Shown here piece by piece: positions 7,391 to 16,018 of a stretch of DNA of 64,000 nt (position 1 is its first letter; the number at the start of each line of letters is the position of its first letter). The notes beneath the pieces were generated by a model. That model was not told where the DNA came from and did not search any database. It was given only the letters and a program-made list of their open reading frames with translations. Source of the DNA: NCEH01 sp040049195 (GTDB lineage: Bacteria; Pseudomonadota; Alphaproteobacteria; Rhizobiales; Xanthobacteraceae); assembly GCF_040049195.1 (NCBI RefSeq), contig NZ_JBDZDL010000009.1; one strand, 5' to 3'. A program made the position numbers and the translations under genes.

Positions 7391-8816
7391 GCGGCGCGCC
7401 CTTGGGATCGACCATGGCGCCGGCATTCATCAGCCCGGCGGGGTCGAAGGCGGCCTTGACCCGGCCCATGAGCGCGATGCGGGCGGGATCGCCATAGCGC
7501 TCCAGCAGATCCCGCTTCAACCGGCCAATGCCATATTCCGCGCTGAAGCTGCCGCCCAGCGCGGCGGCGATGGCATAGAGGTCATGCGCGAGGCCCGCCT
7601 CGATCTTGCGGGTGAAGGCCAGCCGGTCCTCGCCCTGCGGCACCACGATATTATAGTGAATATTGCCGTCGCCCACATGGCCGTAGACGGATAGGACCAG
7701 AGCGGGATCATAGGCCGCGACCGCCGCGCCGCCCTGATCCAGGAAGGCGTCGAGGGCGGAGATCGGCACCGAGATATCGTGCTTCACCGATCCGCCGGCG
7801 TGCTTCTCCCCCTCGGGAATGGTCTCGCGCACCGCCCACATGTCGGCGCGCTGGCGTTCGGACTGGGCAAGGAGCGCATCCTCCACCCACCCCTTCTCCA
7901 TCAGCGCTTCGAGCGTGCCCATGAGAATCTCATCCAGCGGCACCCGGCGCGAGGAGGATGACACCTCAAGCAGCACCGCCCCGCCGCTGCCGGTGGTGAG
8001 GTTGACCTCGCCGGGCTTCAGGGCGGCCACCAGCGCCACCGAATTGGCGGTGATGAACTCGAAAGAGGAGACGAGATCCGCCGTCTCGCGCCGCACCTCC
8101 GCGAGCATCTGCGGCAGCGGCGCGCCCTTGGCCAGTTGCAGCCAGGCGGTGGCGGTGAGCACCTGTTCGGGACACAGCTTCAGCACCACGCCGGTGACGA
8201 TGCCGAGCGTGCCCTCCCCGCCGATGAACATCTGCTTGAGGTCGTAGCCCACATTGTTCTTGCGCAGCGCGCGCATGTCGCCGAGCAGGCTGCCGTCCGG
8301 CAGCACGGCTTCGAGCCCCAGCACCAGGTCACGGGTCATGCCATAGCGCAGCACCGAGAGGCCGCCGGCATTGGTGCCCACATTGCCGCCCAGCCGGCAA
8401 CTGCCCTCAGAACCGAGGCTCAGCGGCAGCATGAGGCCCGCCGCTTCCGCCGCCGCCTGCGCATCGGCGAGGATCACGCCCGCATCGGCGGACAGGGTGA
8501 AGCCGAGCGGGTCCACCGCGCGGATCCGGTTCATGCGCTCCAGGCTCACCACCAATTGGCGACCGCTTTCGTCCGGCGTCGCTCCCCCCACATAGCTGGT
8601 ATTGCCGCCCTGCGGCACCAGGCCGTAGCCGAGCTTTCCCGCCAGCCGCACCATGGCCTGCACGTCTTCGGTCGAGCGCGGCCGCAGCACCGCCGGCGTC
8701 GTGCCGCGGATCAGCTGGCGATGGTCCACCACATAGGGCGCGACGACATCCGGCGCGGTGACAACGCCGGTATCGCCGAGCAGCGCACGGAAATCGGCAA
8801 GGGCGTCAGGGGTCAT
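7383..8816 (-). CDS. FAD-binding 2-hydroxyacid dehydrogenase (GlcD / D-2-hydroxyglutarate dehydrogenase type)
   Basis: A 477-aa protein with an N-terminal PCMH-type FAD domain and a C-terminal FAD-linked oxidase domain, the architecture of D-lactate, glycolate (GlcD) and D-2-hydroxyglutarate dehydrogenases. The FAD site shows PQGGNTSYVGGATPD and GSCRLGGNVGTNAGG. The C-terminal domain carries the metal/substrate motif GHVGDGNIHYN and a late EYGIGRLKRD segment. It likely oxidises a D-2-hydroxyacid and feeds electrons to a carrier; the exact substrate cannot be read from sequence, with D-2-hydroxyglutarate the best guess for a stand-alone gene. The ATG at 8816 is chosen over 8846 because AAGGCGG precedes it. 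It faces fdsD tail to tail. Confidence 0.85.
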   Translation of the reverse strand: MTPDALADFRALLGDTGVVTAPDVVAPYVVDHRQLIRGTTPAVLRPRSTEDVQAMVRLAGKLGYGLVPQGGNTSYVGGATPDESGRQLVVSLERMNRIRAVDPLGFTLSADAGVILADAQAAAEAAGLMLPLSLGSEGSCRLGGNVGTNAGGLSVLRYGMTRDLVLGLEAVLPDGSLLGDMRALRKNNVGYDLKQMFIGGEGTLGIVTGVVLKLCPEQVLTATAWLQLAKGAPLPQMLAEVRRETADLVSSFEFITANSVALVAALKPGEVNLTTGSGGAVLLEVSSSSRRVPLDEILMGTLEALMEKGWVEDALLAQSERQRADMWAVRETIPEGEKHAGGSVKHDISVPISALDAFLDQGGAAVAAYDPALVLSVYGHVGDGNIHYNIVVPQGEDRLAFTRKIEAGLAHDLYAIAAALGGSFSAEYGIGRLKRDLLERYGDPARIALMGRVKAAFDPAGLMNAGAMVDPKGAPPA

Positions 8817-8865
8817 GGGTCCGCCTTTCCGGCTGGTTTCGTCCAAAGGGCCGCCCGGGCCCGCC

Positions 8866-10062
8866 TCAGATCACGTGGGCGGGCGCAAGGGCGCAGGGAA
8901 TGGTGCCGTTCTCCACCTGGATCGCCGCATGGCCGATCTTGAAGCGTATTTTCAGCTCGGCGCAGGTCTCGGCGAGGAAGGCGTCGTCCAGCGCGGCGCC
9001 GGGGCGCACCAGGTGAACGGTGAGGGCGGAATCCGTGGTGCTGAGCCCCCAGATGTGCAGGTCGTGCACCTCGCTGACGCCGGGGCGGCCGGCGAGGAAG
9101 GCCTCCACCGCCGCATGATCGATGCCGCTCGGCACCACATCCATGGCGAGGTTCACGCTATCGCGCAGCAGCGCCCAGGTGCCCGCGATGATGGCCGCCG
9201 CAATGATGAGGCTCACCACCGGATCCAGCCACAGCCACCCGGTGACGGCGATGACCGCCGCCGCCACCACCACGCCCAGCGAGACGGCGGCATCCGCGAC
9301 CAGATGCACGAAGGCGCCACGCACATTGAGATCATTCTTGCGATCGGCCATGAACAGCATGGCCGTGCCGAAATTCACGCCGATGCCCGCCAGCGCGACA
9401 ATCATCACGACGCCGGTCTGGATCGGCGCGGGCTCGCCGAAGCGCCCGATGGCCTCGATGATGATGCCGCCCGTGCCGAGCAGCAGGATCATGGCATTGG
9501 CGAGAGCGGCGAGGATGGAGGAACGGCCATAGCCGAACGTGCGGCGCGGGCTCGGCGCGCGGCGCGAGAGCCATGCGGCGCCCCACGCCAGGAGCAGGCC
9601 GAGCACGTCGGAGAGATTGTGGCCCGCATCTGCGAGCAAAGCGAGCGAGCCGGACAGGAGGCCGAAGATGGCCTCGATGATCACGAAGCCGAAATTCACC
9701 GAGGCGCCGATGGCGAACGCCCGAAGCGAGCTTGGCACCGCATGGGCGTGGTTGTGTCCGCCATGGCCATGGCTGTGGCCGGAATGATCGTGGCCCGAAT
9801 GGCTGCCCTCGGCCCCGCCGTGGTCGTGATCGTCGTGGCCGTGATCGCCATGCGGTGCGTGATCGTGCGGCGGGTGGCTGTCGCGCTTCGCCGCTGCCGG
9901 CGTGGCATGGGCGTGGCCGGTGCCGTGGTCGTGGCCGGCATGGTTGTGGCCGGCGTGATTGTGGGTCTCATGCCCCGGCGGGAAAACGGGCCGGGACGCC
10001 TCTTCGGATGCCGCGCCGGGTGTAGGTTTGCCGTCGTGCTGGTCTTGCCCCGGTGCCGTCAT
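8866..10062 (-). CDS. cation diffusion facilitator (Zn/Co/Cd-type) with His-rich N-terminus
   Basis: A 398-aa CDF transporter that should export Zn2+ or related divalent metals in exchange for protons. About the first 120 residues are extremely His-rich (runs such as HNHAGHNHAGHDHGTGHAH), a cytoplasmic metal-buffering segment longer than usual. The membrane part has six hydrophobic helices with the site-A HxxxD pairs in LADAGHNLSDVLGLLLAWG and in HLVADAAVSLGVV, and then the soluble cytoplasmic C-terminal domain (DLHIWGLSTTDSALTVHLV). AAGGAG lies 8 nt before the ATG at 10062; upstream in-frame codons to 10176 look non-coding. The His-rich DNA gives a strongly repetitive cat/gtg pattern. Confidence 0.93.
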   Translation of the reverse strand: MTAPGQDQHDGKPTPGAASEEASRPVFPPGHETHNHAGHNHAGHDHGTGHAHATPAAAKRDSHPPHDHAPHGDHGHDDHDHGGAEGSHSGHDHSGHSHGHGGHNHAHAVPSSLRAFAIGASVNFGFVIIEAIFGLLSGSLALLADAGHNLSDVLGLLLAWGAAWLSRRAPSPRRTFGYGRSSILAALANAMILLLGTGGIIIEAIGRFGEPAPIQTGVVMIVALAGIGVNFGTAMLFMADRKNDLNVRGAFVHLVADAAVSLGVVVAAAVIAVTGWLWLDPVVSLIIAAAIIAGTWALLRDSVNLAMDVVPSGIDHAAVEAFLAGRPGVSEVHDLHIWGLSTTDSALTVHLVRPGAALDDAFLAETCAELKIRFKIGHAAIQVENGTIPCALAPAHVI

Positions 10063-10159
10063 GGTGGGCTCCTTGCCGCGATCGCGAAACTGACGGCCGC
10101 CTAGATACCACCGCGCACCGCTTCGCGCGCGTCCCGGCGTCGATAAAAGACCGTCGCCG

Positions 10160-10957
10160 TCAGCCGAGGAAGCCAAGCACCTCGCGCGCGAAATCCGCCG
10201 GCAGCTCGATCGCCGACATATGGCCCGCGTCGAGCTTCACCAGCTCCGCACCGGGAATATGGGCGGCGATCAATTCCCCCCATTCGGGCGGGGTGGAGCG
10301 ATCCTGAAGCCCCGCGATCACCAGGCAGGGCGTCTTGATGTGCGGCAGGCCATGGCGGAAATCCATGTCGCGCATGGCGCAGCTCGTGCCCATGTAGCCG
10401 CCGGGGGCGGTGTGCACGATCATCTCGCGCACCTTCGCGACCTGGTCGGGGTGGGCCGCGCGAAACTTCGGCGTGAACCAGCTGTCGATCACGGCATCGG
10501 CGATGGGGGCGGTGCCGGCGCGGCGCACGGCCTTGATGCGCCCTTCCCACATGCGATGGGGGCCGGCATGGGCGGTGGTATTGGCGAGCACGGCGCGCTT
10601 CACCCGCTGCGGGGCGTTCAGCGCGAGCCATTGCCCCACCATGCCGCCGAGCGAGAGGCCGCAATAATTCACCGGTTCGGAAACGCCGAGACGGTCGAGG
10701 ATGTTGAGAAGGTCGCGCCCGAAATCACCCATGGAATAGACCGCGTCGGGCGCGCTCGACTGGCCATGGCCCCGCGCGTCATAGCGGATGACGCGGAAAT
10801 GGGCGGTGAGATGGGGCACGAGCGCGTCCCACATCTCCAGCGTGGTGCCCAGCGAATGGGCGAGGACCAGGGGCGGCGCGCCCTCCTTGCCCTCGACCTG
10901 AACCCGGAAACGCTCACCTGCAATATCGAGGACGGACACGGGACCCCCGGTCGGCAT
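10160..10957 (-). CDS. alpha/beta hydrolase, 3-oxoadipate enol-lactonase-like
   Basis: The 265-aa protein resembles PcaD, which hydrolyses 3-oxoadipate enol-lactone to 3-oxoadipate in the protocatechuate branch of the beta-ketoadipate pathway. The fold signatures are VLAHSLGTTLEMWD (oxyanion strand), RYDARGHGQSS, nucleophile elbow GLSLGGMVGQW (Ser), acid in AGLQDRSTP and catalytic His in AGHMSAIELP. No other pca gene is nearby, so the substrate assignment is tentative; closely similar stand-alone hydrolases often have other substrates. The ATG at 10957 lacks a strong ribosome-binding site. Confidence 0.75.
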   Translation of the reverse strand: MPTGGPVSVLDIAGERFRVQVEGKEGAPPLVLAHSLGTTLEMWDALVPHLTAHFRVIRYDARGHGQSSAPDAVYSMGDFGRDLLNILDRLGVSEPVNYCGLSLGGMVGQWLALNAPQRVKRAVLANTTAHAGPHRMWEGRIKAVRRAGTAPIADAVIDSWFTPKFRAAHPDQVAKVREMIVHTAPGGYMGTSCAMRDMDFRHGLPHIKTPCLVIAGLQDRSTPPEWGELIAAHIPGAELVKLDAGHMSAIELPADFAREVLGFLG

Positions 10958-11109
10958 TCTGTATGCGACGCCGGTTTAAAGCGTTGCCGGCAATTGGCAA
11001 GGTGGATCGGCGGGAAAGCTGCGGACCGCACCGGGAAACACCCTCCGGCTTGGCCGGAAGGTGGCAGGGCCGATCCGAAACGGACCGGCCGGCAGGCGTC
11101 GCGCCGAAC

Positions 11110-11319
11110 TCAGTCGAGGTCGGCTTCCAGGATGGCCATCTGGAAATTGTAGGAGAGGTCGCCGTCCTCTTCGTCCTTGAACAGGACACCGATGAATTCC
11201 TCGCCAAGATAGACTTCGGCCGAATCGGTCTTCTTCGGGCGCGCCGTCACCTTGATCTGCGGATTGCCGAACAGGGTGCGCATGTAGCGCTGCACGCGCT
11301 CGAGTTCCGTTTTATCCAA
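11110..11319 (-). CDS. DUF3126 family protein, TTG start
   Basis: A 69-aa protein typical of DUF3126, a short family of unknown function restricted largely to alphaproteobacteria. It reads DKTELERVQRYMRTLFGNPQ, then RPKKTDSAEVYLGEEFIGVL and ends NFQMAILEADLD. Homologues start at exactly this point (M/L-DKTEL), and the codon here is TTG at 11319-11317 with GGAGGAAG 7 nt upstream, so a TTG start is well supported; the nearest upstream ATG lies far off and would add unrelated sequence. It is followed on the same strand by the PcaD-like hydrolase (152 nt) and preceded by cysE. Confidence 0.85.
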   Translation of the reverse strand: MDKTELERVQRYMRTLFGNPQIKVTARPKKTDSAEVYLGEEFIGVLFKDEEDGDLSYNFQMAILEADLD

Positions 11320-11396
11320 GTGTCTTCCTCCAAGGGTCGAATGGCCGCCCGGGGACGGCCACAAAAGCGCGAGATGCGCGTGAAATCGGGGGCGGC

Positions 11397-12266
11397 TCAG
11401 ATGTCCGCGCCGGCGAAGATATTGTCGTCGAACATCTGGTCCATGGCGCGCGAGGGTTCGGCGCAGCCGGCCTCGCCCACCACTTTGGCGGGCACGCCGG
11501 CCACCGTGGTCTTGGGCGGAACCGGCTTCAGCACCACCGAGCCCGCGGCGACGCGGGCGCAATGGCCCACCTCGATATTGCCCAGCACCTTGGCACCCGC
11601 GCCCAACAGCACGCCGCGCCGGATCTTGGGATGCCGGTCGCCGGATTCCTTGCCCGTGCCGCCGAGCGTGACACCCTGGAGGATGGAGACGTCATCCTCG
11701 ATCACTGCGGTCGCGCCGATCACGATGCCGGTGGCATGGTCGAGGAAGATGCCACGGCCCACGGGCACCGCCGGGTGGATGTCCACGGAGAACACCGAGG
11801 AGGCGCGACTTTGCAGATAGAGGGCGAAATCGCGCTGGTCGTGGGTCCACAGCCAATGGGACAGCCGGTGGGTCTGGAGCGCGTGGAAGCCCTTGAAATA
11901 GAGCACCGGCTCCAGCGCGCGGGTGGTCGCGGGGTCGCGGTCCACCACCGCCATGATGTCGGCGCGCACCGCCTGGGCGATGGTGCGGTCCTGCGACACG
12001 GCTTCGTGATAGGCGGCGCGGATGGCGGAGCCGGGCAGCTCCGCATGGTCGAGGCGGGCGGCGATGCGCTCGCCGATCACCGCTTCGAGGCTCCCCTGCC
12101 CCAGCACGGCGCCGATCAGGAATCCCGCCAGCAGTGGCTCGCGCTCGGCGGCAAGGTCCGCCTCATTGCGGATGCGCGCCCAGACGGGGTCGACCACGTC
12201 CTGAAAGCGTTCCGTATTGATGCGCGCCAACGGCTGGTGCGGCGCCTTGAACAAAGACTGGGGCAT
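11397..12266 (-). CDS. cysE: serine O-acetyltransferase
   Basis: CysE makes O-acetylserine from serine and acetyl-CoA, the first step of cysteine synthesis. The 289-aa protein has the N-terminal helical SATase domain (DPVWARIRNEADLAAEREP, LEAVIGERIAARLDH) and the C-terminal left-handed beta-helix of hexapeptide repeats (DIHPAVPVGRGIFLDHATG, VTLGGTGKESGDRHPKIR, AGAKVLGNIEVG). The conserved active-site His/Asp pair is in FSVDIHPAVPVG and FLDHATG. The C-terminus ends in isoleucine (AGADI), as needed to insert into CysK for the cysteine synthase complex. The ATG at 12266 has GGGAGG upstream; the longer frame to 12398 is rejected. Confidence 0.95.
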   Translation of the reverse strand: MPQSLFKAPHQPLARINTERFQDVVDPVWARIRNEADLAAEREPLLAGFLIGAVLGQGSLEAVIGERIAARLDHAELPGSAIRAAYHEAVSQDRTIAQAVRADIMAVVDRDPATTRALEPVLYFKGFHALQTHRLSHWLWTHDQRDFALYLQSRASSVFSVDIHPAVPVGRGIFLDHATGIVIGATAVIEDDVSILQGVTLGGTGKESGDRHPKIRRGVLLGAGAKVLGNIEVGHCARVAAGSVVLKPVPPKTTVAGVPAKVVGEAGCAEPSRAMDQMFDDNIFAGADI

Positions 12267-12342
12267 TCCTGCCTCCCGGTGGATCACGTTTCGACGCATT
12301 TCTAGCACAAGCCGGCCGTGGTTCCGAGCCGGCTGGCGCACA

Positions 12343-13095
12343 TCACCCATGCCGGACAAAGAAGTCGAGCGCGCCCTGCTTGAAGACCTTGTCGCCAACC
12401 GCGGGATTGTGATCGCGGCCGGGGATGTCCAGCATCTCGCCCCGCGGCAGCAGGTCCGCCAGTTCCTGCCCGCTGCCGGCGATCAGGTCGCGCGTGCCCA
12501 CCGCCACCAGGGCCGGCTGGTCGATATCCGCCACCTGCGCGCGCGTTAGGGTCTGCCGCGAGCCGCGAATGCACGCCGCAAGGGCCTTCAGATCCGCCTT
12601 GTTGGCATCGGCGAAGGCGCGGAACATGCGGCCGAGGGGGTCGGTCACGTCCGCGAGGCTCGGCGCTTCCAAAGCGGCCGCCACCTCCTGCGGCAGGCCA
12701 TCGCCCTCCACCAGATGAATGCCGAGCCCACCCATGATGAGGCTGTTGAGCCGGTCCCGCTCCGCGAGGGCGAATTGGGCGGCCACCCGCGCGCCCATGG
12801 AATAGCCGATGATGTCGATGCGCGGGATGCCGAGATGATCGAGCAGGCGCCGCGCGTCCTGCGCCATCAGGCGGGTGTCGTAGAGCGCGGGGTCATACAG
12901 CTTGCTGGAGGCGCCATGGCCGCGATGATCGAACGCGATCACGCGATAGCCGGCGCCCATCAGCGTCTTGAACCAGCCGGTATGGACCCAGTTGATCTCC
13001 TTGGTGGAGCCGAAGCCGTGGATCAGCAGGATCGGCGGGCCGGAACCCTCGTCCAGATAGGCGATGTCCAGACCGTCGGCGGAAAGGAGGGGCAT
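12343..13095 (-). CDS. alpha/beta fold hydrolase
   Basis: A 250-aa single-domain alpha/beta hydrolase. It has the oxyanion segment LLIHGFGSTKEINW, the FDHRGHGASSK loop, nucleophile elbow IIGYSMGARVAAQ (Ser), an acid in VAVGTRDLIAGS and the catalytic His in IPGRDHNPAVGD. The substrate is unknown; the RDHNPAVGD version of the His motif is common in uncharacterised alphaproteobacterial members. The start at 13095 gives the expected short N-terminus (MPLLSADGLDIAYLDEGSG); the upstream open frame to 14142 is antisense-like noise across the next gene. Confidence 0.85.
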   Translation of the reverse strand: MPLLSADGLDIAYLDEGSGPPILLIHGFGSTKEINWVHTGWFKTLMGAGYRVIAFDHRGHGASSKLYDPALYDTRLMAQDARRLLDHLGIPRIDIIGYSMGARVAAQFALAERDRLNSLIMGGLGIHLVEGDGLPQEVAAALEAPSLADVTDPLGRMFRAFADANKADLKALAACIRGSRQTLTRAQVADIDQPALVAVGTRDLIAGSGQELADLLPRGEMLDIPGRDHNPAVGDKVFKQGALDFFVRHG

Positions 13096-13244
13096 AAGCG
13101 TATCCCGAAGCGATGTTTCGGGCCGGACCCTAATTCGCCCCGGCGCTTTGCGGAAGCGAAAGCTGTCGCCGCGCGCGCCGTCCCGGTTCAAGCCGCTGAG
13201 ACGAAACGATCTTCCGCCTGTTGACAGCGCGCCGGGCACGCCCC

Positions 13245-14447
13245 TCAGACAGCCGAGAGGGAGGCGGCTTCGCGCGCCGCCTGCTCGAAGCGGGCGATGG
13301 CAGGCGTTCCGGGGGGTGCCGTGCCTGTGGCGGCCGGTGTCTCGCTCGGCTCCAGGCACACCGGGGCGGGCGATCTGGACGCGCGGCGAAGCGCGGGCGC
13401 GGATGGCGTGCGCACCCGCTTGCGGCGCCAGATGGGCCGCACCAGCTCCACGCAGAAGCGGTTGAAGGAGGCGATAAGGCCAAACAGCCAGAGCGCCGCC
13501 ACCACGCCCCACCAGACCAGCTTGAGCAGCGCCGAACCCATCACCAGGGCGCCGCGCCCCAGCGTCTTGAGGATCGCCAGCGTCTGCCCGCCCTTGGCCT
13601 CGGCGAGGCGTGCGAGGCGGGAGAGGTCCGCGCCATTCTCGGCCACCGAAAGACCGGCCACTGCCGCGCGTGAGCCGGCCTTCGCCTGCACCGTCCCGAG
13701 ATCGCCCATGAGACGGGCGAGCGGCTTGAGGCCCTCGGCCCGCACCGCGCCCTTCAGGGCGGTGGCATCCAGGCTCGTGCCGGCCCGGCGCAACGCCGCG
13801 AAATCCACGGTTTCGTTCACCGCGCGGGTCAGCAGGCGGGTCATGCCCACCGAGAGGCGGCCGGTGCGCTTGGCGATCTTCACCGCGCTCACCCCGGCTC
13901 GCACCGGCAGGCCGGCGCCGAAGGTGGCATAGGTGCCGGCGGTGAGCGCCAGCCCGACGGTCGAAAGGCCGAGGATCAGCGGGTCCACCGCTTCGCCATT
14001 GGCATATTTCCAGCCTTCCCGGCTGGCGTCGCGCAGATCCCCCCAGGCGGTGAGATCGCCGGCGGCGGCCCCGGCAAAACCCGCCAGATCCTCCGGCGTG
14101 CCGGTGAGGAAGCCATAGCCGAAATGCTTGGCGGAGCGCCACGCGGTGGTCGCGCCGTCATTGGCCTTCATAACACGCGCGCGCAGGTCCGGGGCGACCG
14201 CAAGGCCGCGCGCGTCGGCAAGTTCCAGATAGGAGGCGGCGAGTTCGCCGTCATCGTTCGCCAGCGCGCCCTCGATTTCGGCGCGAACATCGGCGGACGT
14301 GAAGGATTGAAGTGCGAGGTCCGAGAGAAGAGCGGGATCATCGCGCGCTTCGATCAGGCGCGCGCCGCTCTTCGCCAAGGGCGCGGCCCAGGGCAAGAGG
14401 CCGGCGAAAGCCGCCAGCAGGCCAAACAAGGCGAGGATTCGCGCCAT
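13245..14447 (-). CDS. conserved hypothetical membrane protein
   Basis: I do not recognise a named family. The 400-aa product begins with a signal or anchor helix (MARILALFGLLAAFAGLLPW), then a soluble helical region rich in Asp/Ala/Leu and a motif SAKHFGYGFLTGTPEDLAG. A hydrophobic glycine-rich segment follows (LILGLSTVGLALTAGTYATFG, about 155-175), then a basic region, and a strong membrane helix near the end (KLVWWGVVAALWLFGLIASF, about 312-332). The C-terminus is basic and proline-rich. CGGAGAAGAAG before the ATG at 14447 is a strong ribosome-binding site. It is divergent from the DUF2239 gene across 130 bp. Proteins of this layout occur as uncharacterised inner-membrane proteins in Hyphomicrobiales; function unknown. 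Confidence 0.8.
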   Translation of the reverse strand: MARILALFGLLAAFAGLLPWAAPLAKSGARLIEARDDPALLSDLALQSFTSADVRAEIEGALANDDGELAASYLELADARGLAVAPDLRARVMKANDGATTAWRSAKHFGYGFLTGTPEDLAGFAGAAAGDLTAWGDLRDASREGWKYANGEAVDPLILGLSTVGLALTAGTYATFGAGLPVRAGVSAVKIAKRTGRLSVGMTRLLTRAVNETVDFAALRRAGTSLDATALKGAVRAEGLKPLARLMGDLGTVQAKAGSRAAVAGLSVAENGADLSRLARLAEAKGGQTLAILKTLGRGALVMGSALLKLVWWGVVAALWLFGLIASFNRFCVELVRPIWRRKRVRTPSAPALRRASRSPAPVCLEPSETPAATGTAPPGTPAIARFEQAAREAASLSAV

Positions 14448-14515
14448 CTTCTTCTCCGTTCGGAGAGATAAACGCCGTTTGTGGCAAGCCGGTGCCCTTG
14501 GGTCCGATTATTTTT

Positions 14516-14557
14516 ATCCGGATCAAATTGACAAATTAAATTATACCCGGATATAAA
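14516..14557 (+). promoter_or_regulatory. near-consensus sigma-70 promoter with flanking CCGGAT repeats
   Basis: TTGACA (14528-14533) and TATAAA (14552-14557) are separated by 18 bp, an unusually good housekeeping promoter for this GC-rich DNA, 20 nt before the DUF2239 ATG. The palindrome ATCCGGAT (14516-14523) sits directly upstream of the -35 and a second CCGGAT (14547-14552) overlaps the -10, an arrangement that suggests an operator. The 5' leader would be very short. Confidence 0.7.
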
Positions 14558-14577
14558 ACGCGCGAAAGGACTTCCCC

Positions 14578-15180
14578 ATGCCTGCCAGCGCCTCAACCCC
14601 ACCCCTCCCCTTTGCCGGCCCATTCATCGCGTTCGCCGGAGCACGCCGGCTCGCGGAAGGATCCGCCGCGGAGGTCGCGGCGGCCGTCAAGCGCATGCAG
14701 CTCGAAGACGAGACGCAGGAGGTGCTTGTGTTCGATCTGGAGACCGCCCACCCGGTGGACTTCGATCTGCGCGGCGCGCCGGAAGAGGTGGCGGCGCGCT
14801 ATGCCGCCCGCCCCGCCCCGCCGGAAGCCGAGCCGGCCCGCGGCCCCGGCCGGCCCAAGCTCGGGGTCGTCGCGCGCGAAGTGACCTTGCTGCCGCGCCA
14901 TTGGGAATGGCTTGCCGCTCAGCCGGGCGGCGCCTCCGTGGCTCTGCGCAAGCTGGTTGAGGCCGCACGCCGCGACCAGAGCGGGCCTGCCCGCCGCCGC
15001 GCGGCGCAGGAGGCCGGCTATCGCTTCATGAGCGCGCTCGCCGGCAATCTCTCCCAGTTCGAGGACGCGCTGCGCGCCTTCTATGCGGGAGATGCGGCCG
15101 GCTTTGCCAAGCTCACCGCCGCGTGGCCGCAAGACATCCGCACCCACGCCCACCGCCTCGCGGCGCCGGCGTTCGAATGA
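14578..15180 (+). CDS. DUF2239 family protein
   Basis: A 200-aa member of DUF2239, function unknown. The N-terminal half (FIAFAGARRLAEGSAAEV, LVFDLETAHPVDFDLRG) is followed by the family block GRPKLGVVAREVTLLPRHWE and ALRKLVEAARR. The last of these has the strand-helix-helix look of a ribbon-helix-helix DNA-binding unit (my inference), which fits a possible autoregulator. The C-terminal half is helical (FMSALAGNLSQFEDALRAFY). AAGGA precedes the ATG. It has its own strong promoter and a hairpin after the stop, so it is a single-gene unit. Confidence 0.85.
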   Translation: MPASASTPPLPFAGPFIAFAGARRLAEGSAAEVAAAVKRMQLEDETQEVLVFDLETAHPVDFDLRGAPEEVAARYAARPAPPEAEPARGPGRPKLGVVAREVTLLPRHWEWLAAQPGGASVALRKLVEAARRDQSGPARRRAAQEAGYRFMSALAGNLSQFEDALRAFYAGDAAGFAKLTAAWPQDIRTHAHRLAAPAFE

Positions 15181-15185
15181 AGGCC

Positions 15186-15219
15186 AGCGGCCCGCTTCCG
15201 GCAGGAGGCGGGCCGCTTT
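15186..15219 (+). terminator. intrinsic terminator-like hairpin after the DUF2239 gene
   Basis: AGCGGCCCGC (15186-15195) pairs perfectly with GCGGGCCGCT (15208-15217) around a 12-nt loop, followed by a short T-run (TTTG). It lies 5 nt after the stop and between convergent genes, so it may also act on the minus strand. Confidence 0.65.
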
Positions 15220-15241
15220 GCTCTGGTGCCGGTGCTGCCGG

Positions 15242-16018
15242 TCAGTGGTGGCGCGCGCCGCCCTCGACCTGGCCGCCGGCCCCGTTCGACCGCGCCTTCG
15301 CGCGCCGCGCCAGCATGTTCAGCGCCTCCACGCCGGTGGAGAAGGCCATGGCGGCATAGATATAGCCCTTGGGCACATGGGCGCCGAAGCCGTCGGCGAT
15401 CAGCGTCATGCCGATCATGATGAGGAAGCCCAGCGCCAGCATCACCACCGTGGGGTTGGCCTCGATGAAATGGGCCAGCGGATCGGCCGCGAGCATCATC
15501 ACGCTCACCGCCACGATCACGGCGATGATCATGATGGGGATATGGTCCGTCATGCCCACCGCCGTGATGATGCTGTCGACCGAGAACACGATATCCAGCA
15601 TCAGGATCTGGGCAATGGCGGCGGCAAAGCCGATGCTCGCCTTGCTGGTGCCGAACACGTCGTCATGGGGCGCAGGATCGACCGTGTGATGGATTTCCTT
15701 GGTGGCCTTCCACACCAGGAACAGGCCGCCGGCGATCAGGATCATGTCGCGCCAGGAAAACGCCTGGCCGAACACCGAGAACACCGGCTCGGTGAGCTGC
15801 ACGATGATCGCGACAGTTCCCAGCAGCGCGAGGCGCATCACCAGCGCGAGGCTGATGCCGATGCGCCGCGCCTTGGAGCGGTGCACCTCCGGCAGCTTGT
15901 TGGTGAGGATGGAGATGAAGACCAGATTGTCGATGCCGAGCACGACCTCCATCGCCACCAGGGTGATGAGGGCCACCCAGGCCGCGGGGTCGGCTGCCAA
16001 TTGCACGAGATAGTCCAT
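15242..16018 (-). CDS. TerC family integral membrane protein
   Basis: A 258-aa polytopic membrane protein of the TerC family (related to YgdQ/YoaE and Alx). It starts with WVALITLVAMEVVLGIDNLV and has the second repeat half LDIVFSVDSIITAVGM; the paired Asp residues in GIDN and SVDS are the conserved metal-related positions. Seven or so hydrophobic segments are visible, with a cytoplasmic loop near KEIHHTVDPAPHDD. TerC proteins are linked to tellurite resistance and, in several bacteria, manganese export, often metalating secreted enzymes. I checked the leader for a yybP-ykoY manganese riboswitch and did not find its core. Confidence 0.9.
   Translation of the reverse strand: MDYLVQLAADPAAWVALITLVAMEVVLGIDNLVFISILTNKLPEVHRSKARRIGISLALVMRLALLGTVAIIVQLTEPVFSVFGQAFSWRDMILIAGGLFLVWKATKEIHHTVDPAPHDDVFGTSKASIGFAAAIAQILMLDIVFSVDSIITAVGMTDHIPIMIIAVIVAVSVMMLAADPLAHFIEANPTVVMLALGFLIMIGMTLIADGFGAHVPKGYIYAAMAFSTGVEALNMLARRAKARSNGAGGQVEGGARHH

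Noticed and set aside
9700..10000. Tandem repeat or CRISPR-like array
   Set aside because: The periodic cat/gtg pattern is the His-rich coding region of the CDF transporter, not spaced repeats.
12343..14142. 599-codon reading of the hydrolase frame extending upstream
   Set aside because: Only the last 250 codons look like protein; the rest runs through the 400-aa membrane protein gene in another frame.
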